Shown here: positions 62,215-64,000 of the stretch, one piece after another
How positions within the stretch are numbered: position 1 is the first letter of the stretch
Layout: each line of letters starts with the position of its first letter
Origin: Treponema sp. UBA4873
GTDB lineage: Bacteria; Spirochaetota; Spirochaetia; Treponematales; Treponemataceae
NCBI GenBank assembly: GCA_002399405.1
Contig: DHDP01000012.1
Location: 62,001 to 126,000 of the forward strand
DNA length: 64,000 bases
Direction of reading: 5' to 3'
Program-made: the position numbers and the translations under genes
Notes under the pieces: generated by a model
Databases searched by the model: none
Told to the model about the DNA's origin: nothing
The model's input: the letters and a program-made list of their open reading frames with translations, nothing else

Positions 62215-62754
62215 ATGCGCATAACAGGCGGACAGCTTGCAGGAAGAACAACAAAGTGCCCCGACGGTGTCATACGTCCGGCAATGGACAGAATGAGGGA
62301 ATCAGTATTCGCGGTTCTCGGCGATTTAAGCGGAAAATCATTTCTCGACCTTTTTTCCGGCTCGGGGACAATCGCAATCGAAGCAGTTTCACGGGGAGCT
62401 GCCCGTGCAGCGCTCTGCGAAAAGGATAAGATAAAAATTCCGACCATTCTTGAAAATGTTTCTATGGCGGAAAAAGACATGGGAGTCAAAATCCAGTGCC
62501 ATTTCATGCCGGTGGAATATTTTATAAAACGCTGCAAAGAAAACTTCGATTATATTTTCTTTGATCCGCCGTTCGCCTATAAATTTCATGAAGATCTTGT
62601 ATCGAAAGTCTTTGAAAACAGCATGCTTGCACCGGGCGGTACAATTCTTGTCCACCGGCCGGAGGAACATTTCATGCCCGATACAATCCAAGGACTGCAC
62701 CGGATTGATCAGCGTGTTTACGGAAGGTCGATTGTTGATTTTTACTCCTGCTGA
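62215..62754 (+). CDS. rsmD: 16S rRNA (guanine966-N2)-methyltransferase RsmD
   Basis: Methylates G966 of 16S rRNA in the assembled small subunit. The 179-aa protein shows MRITGGQLAGRTTKCP, IRPAMDRMRESVFAVL, the SAM motif FLDLFSGSGTIAIEAVSRGA and the catalytic DPPF (IFFDPPFAYKF). The length is normal. It starts 6 bp after the ankyrin gene and is probably co-transcribed. Confidence 0.93.
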   Translation: MRITGGQLAGRTTKCPDGVIRPAMDRMRESVFAVLGDLSGKSFLDLFSGSGTIAIEAVSRGAARAALCEKDKIKIPTILENVSMAEKDMGVKIQCHFMPVEYFIKRCKENFDYIFFDPPFAYKFHEDLVSKVFENSMLAPGGTILVHRPEEHFMPDTIQGLHRIDQRVYGRSIVDFYSC

Positions 62755-62767
62755 TTTTGAAAATTCC

Positions 62768-62795
62768 TTGACTTTTGTACAAAAAACGTTACCAT
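62768..62795 (+). promoter_or_regulatory. Probable promoter of the small TPR-like gene
   Basis: TTGACT (62768-62773), 16 bp, TACCAT (62790-62795), 37 bp before the ATG at 62833. Confidence 0.5.
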
Positions 62796-62832
62796 AGTAG
62801 AAAGGATATAGTTTTTTTCAAAGAGAGTTTTC

Positions 62833-63174
62833 ATGACGGATGATTTAAAAAATCAGATTCAGAATAAACAGGGCTCCGACGGATTCATAAAAGTCACTGA
62901 TTCACCCGTATCTTCACTTACGGCAGAGCAGAAAGCGGTTCTCAACAGGAAAGGCAATATTCTTTATAACGAGGGTGATATTGAAAGCGCCCGCAGAATT
63001 TTTGTAACGACAGGATATTCGGACGGTTTGACAAGAGTCGGGGACTCATATATGGAAAAAAAGGAAGGTATAAAGGCACTCAAGCAATATGTTCTTGCAC
63101 ACAACAAAAAAAAGTCGGAACCGGTCTACGAAGACCTGGCAAAAATCATTTCAATCATGCTAAAAGAAGAATGA
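62833..63174 (+). CDS. Small TPR-like protein
   Basis: A 113-aa cytoplasmic protein without a signal peptide. The middle (QKAVLNRKGNILYNEGDIESARRIFVTTG) fits one tetratricopeptide helix pair and the rest (YSDGLTRVGDSYMEKKEGIKALKQYVLAH) a second one. The gene lies 21 bp before a large TPR gene, so the two are likely one operon. Function unknown. Confidence 0.7.
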   Translation: MTDDLKNQIQNKQGSDGFIKVTDSPVSSLTAEQKAVLNRKGNILYNEGDIESARRIFVTTGYSDGLTRVGDSYMEKKEGIKALKQYVLAHNKKKSEPVYEDLAKIISIMLKEE

Positions 63175-63195
63175 GTTAAAAAAAAGGAGTTCAAA

Positions 63196-64000
63196 ATGAA
63201 TACTGAAGATATTTCAGCAAGCGAACAGCAGGGCTTTATGGAGGATGAGTCGTTTCCGGCAGGAAACGATACTGAAAGGACCGATAATCCTCAGTCCGAC
63301 AAGATTTCGGAGCTTTCAAAAGAAGGATATCAGTTTTTAAAAAATAACAAAATCACTGAAGCGGAGGATGCATTCCGGAGAATTCTCCAGCTGGAGGACA
63401 ACAACAACTACGCGCTTGTCGGTCTGGGTGATTCCGAACGCAAGCGGAACAACTTCAACGAAGCCATACGGTATTATCTGTCGTGTCTTTCATATCATCC
63501 GGGAAACAATTACGCTTTATTCGGTCTTGCCGACTGCTATAAAGCGCTCAATCAGTATCATAAAGCGATCGAAATATGGGAACAGTATCTTGTCCACGAC
63601 GACCGCAACATCACCGTTCTTACGCGTGTTGCCGACGCATACCGTAAAATCCGCGACTTCAAAAAATCGAAGGAACTGTACCTGCGTGTGCTCGACATGG
63701 AGCAGAACAATGCATATGCGCTTATCGGCCTCGGTCATCTGCACTACGATTTTAAGGAATACAAGGACGCTCTTTATTACTGGTCGAAGATGCTCGAAAT
63801 CAACAAGGATGCGGTCGACATCCGCGTGCTCACATCAATCGGCAACTGCCACCGCAAGCTCAAGACGTTCGATCAGGGGATTTCATATTTTGAACATGCG
63901 CTCGAGATGGATCCGGACAATTTTTATGCGCTCTTCGGACTTGCAGACTGCTACCGCGGCATGAATCAGCAGTACCGCTCAATCGAATACTGGAACCGCA
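63196..64000 (+). CDS. TPR protein, N-terminal part (runs off the right edge)
   Basis: An ATG at 63196 after AAGGAG opens a frame that continues without stop to the window end (about 268 residues seen). After an acidic 40-residue head come at least six tetratricopeptide repeats with strikingly similar cores: NNYALVGLGDSERKRNNFNEAI, NNYALFGLADCYKALNQYHKAI, NAYALIGLGHLHYDFKEYKDAL and NFYALFGLADCYRGMNQ. The YAL(F/I/V)GL core repeats about every 68 residues, that is every second repeat. No signal peptide. A cytoplasmic scaffold is likely; partners are unknown. Confidence 0.85.
   Translation, partial: MNTEDISASEQQGFMEDESFPAGNDTERTDNPQSDKISELSKEGYQFLKNNKITEAEDAFRRILQLEDNNNYALVGLGDSERKRNNFNEAIRYYLSCLSYHPGNNYALFGLADCYKALNQYHKAIEIWEQYLVHDDRNITVLTRVADAYRKIRDFKKSKELYLRVLDMEQNNAYALIGLGHLHYDFKEYKDALYYWSKMLEINKDAVDIRVLTSIGNCHRKLKTFDQGISYFEHALEMDPDNFYALFGLADCYRGMNQQYRSIEYWNR

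Overview
The window looks like chromosomal backbone from a spirochaete of the genus Treponema with medium GC content (my estimate is about 50%; not computed). The evidence is the block dnaG - rpoD - C4 zinc-ribbon protein - rnpB - TPR protein - mreBCD - pbp2 - rodA, a P83/100-family antigen, a FemAB-type peptidoglycan enzyme, a GldFG-like ABC exporter, and many periplasmic or TPR proteins of the kind seen in Treponema. I cannot name a species. I see no insertion sequences, phage genes, CRISPR arrays or att sites. Coding density is very high and most neighbouring genes overlap by 1-20 bp.

Layout. 0-2.4 kb: end of an unknown gene, AroH-type chorismate mutase and glycogen synthase in one run, then a tRNA-Thr/tRNA-Tyr pair with its own promoter and terminator. 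2.4-8.7 kb: YkgJ-like protein, MBL hydrolase, a 66-aa protein, mltG, dnaG and rpoD. 8.8-16.8 kb: zinc-ribbon coiled-coil protein, RNase P RNA, TPR protein, then the elongasome operon mreB-mreC-mreD-pbp2-rodA. 17.0-20.7 kb: mfd, convergent with rodA. 20.8-23.0 kb: three small proteins of unknown function and tRNA-Leu(CAG). 23.0-30.6 kb (minus strand): a tight operon PilZ protein - HEAT protein - comEC - rsmA - yggS - unknown - two pseudouridine synthases. 30.6-31.3 kb: a CPBP-family membrane protease. 31.3-39.6 kb (minus): metG - femX - rnz - ABC ATPase - GldF/GldG fusion - DUF4340 protein. 39.7-48.3 kb (minus): DUF212 membrane protein, a 467-aa unknown membrane protein, an Rnf-like cluster in the order C-D-G-E-A-B, and a GH57-like protein. 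48.3-52.3 kb (minus): alpha/beta hydrolase, poly(A) polymerase-type nucleotidyltransferase, a third pseudouridine synthase and a P-loop protein with an Asp23-like tail. 52.4-57.2 kb (plus): RlmD-type rRNA methyltransferase, beta-propeller protein, P83/100 protein. 57.2-60.5 kb (minus): rpsF-ssb-rpsR-rplI and dnaB. 60.6-64 kb (plus): ankyrin protein, rsmD, a small TPR-like protein and the start of a large TPR protein.

Together the genes cover replication and transcription (dnaG, dnaB, ssb, rpoD, mfd), ribosome and tRNA function (rnpB, rnz, rsmA, rsmD, RlmD, RluA-type enzymes, pcnB, metG), cell-wall growth (mltG, mreBCD, pbp2, rodA, femX) and membrane energetics or export (Rnf-like complex, Gld-like exporter).

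Most noteworthy: (1) the Rnf-like complex has lost the visible flavin sites of RnfC, RnfD and RnfG and the first iron-sulfur domain of RnfB; (2) several genes, best seen at metG, have a consensus promoter whose -10 box lies only 6-10 nt before the start codon, which predicts leaderless mRNAs; (3) the GH57-like protein lacks both catalytic acids; (4) the tRNA-Thr and tRNA-Tyr genes share odd T-arm changes; (5) an exact 22-bp tandem repeat with DnaA-box-like cores lies upstream of dnaB.
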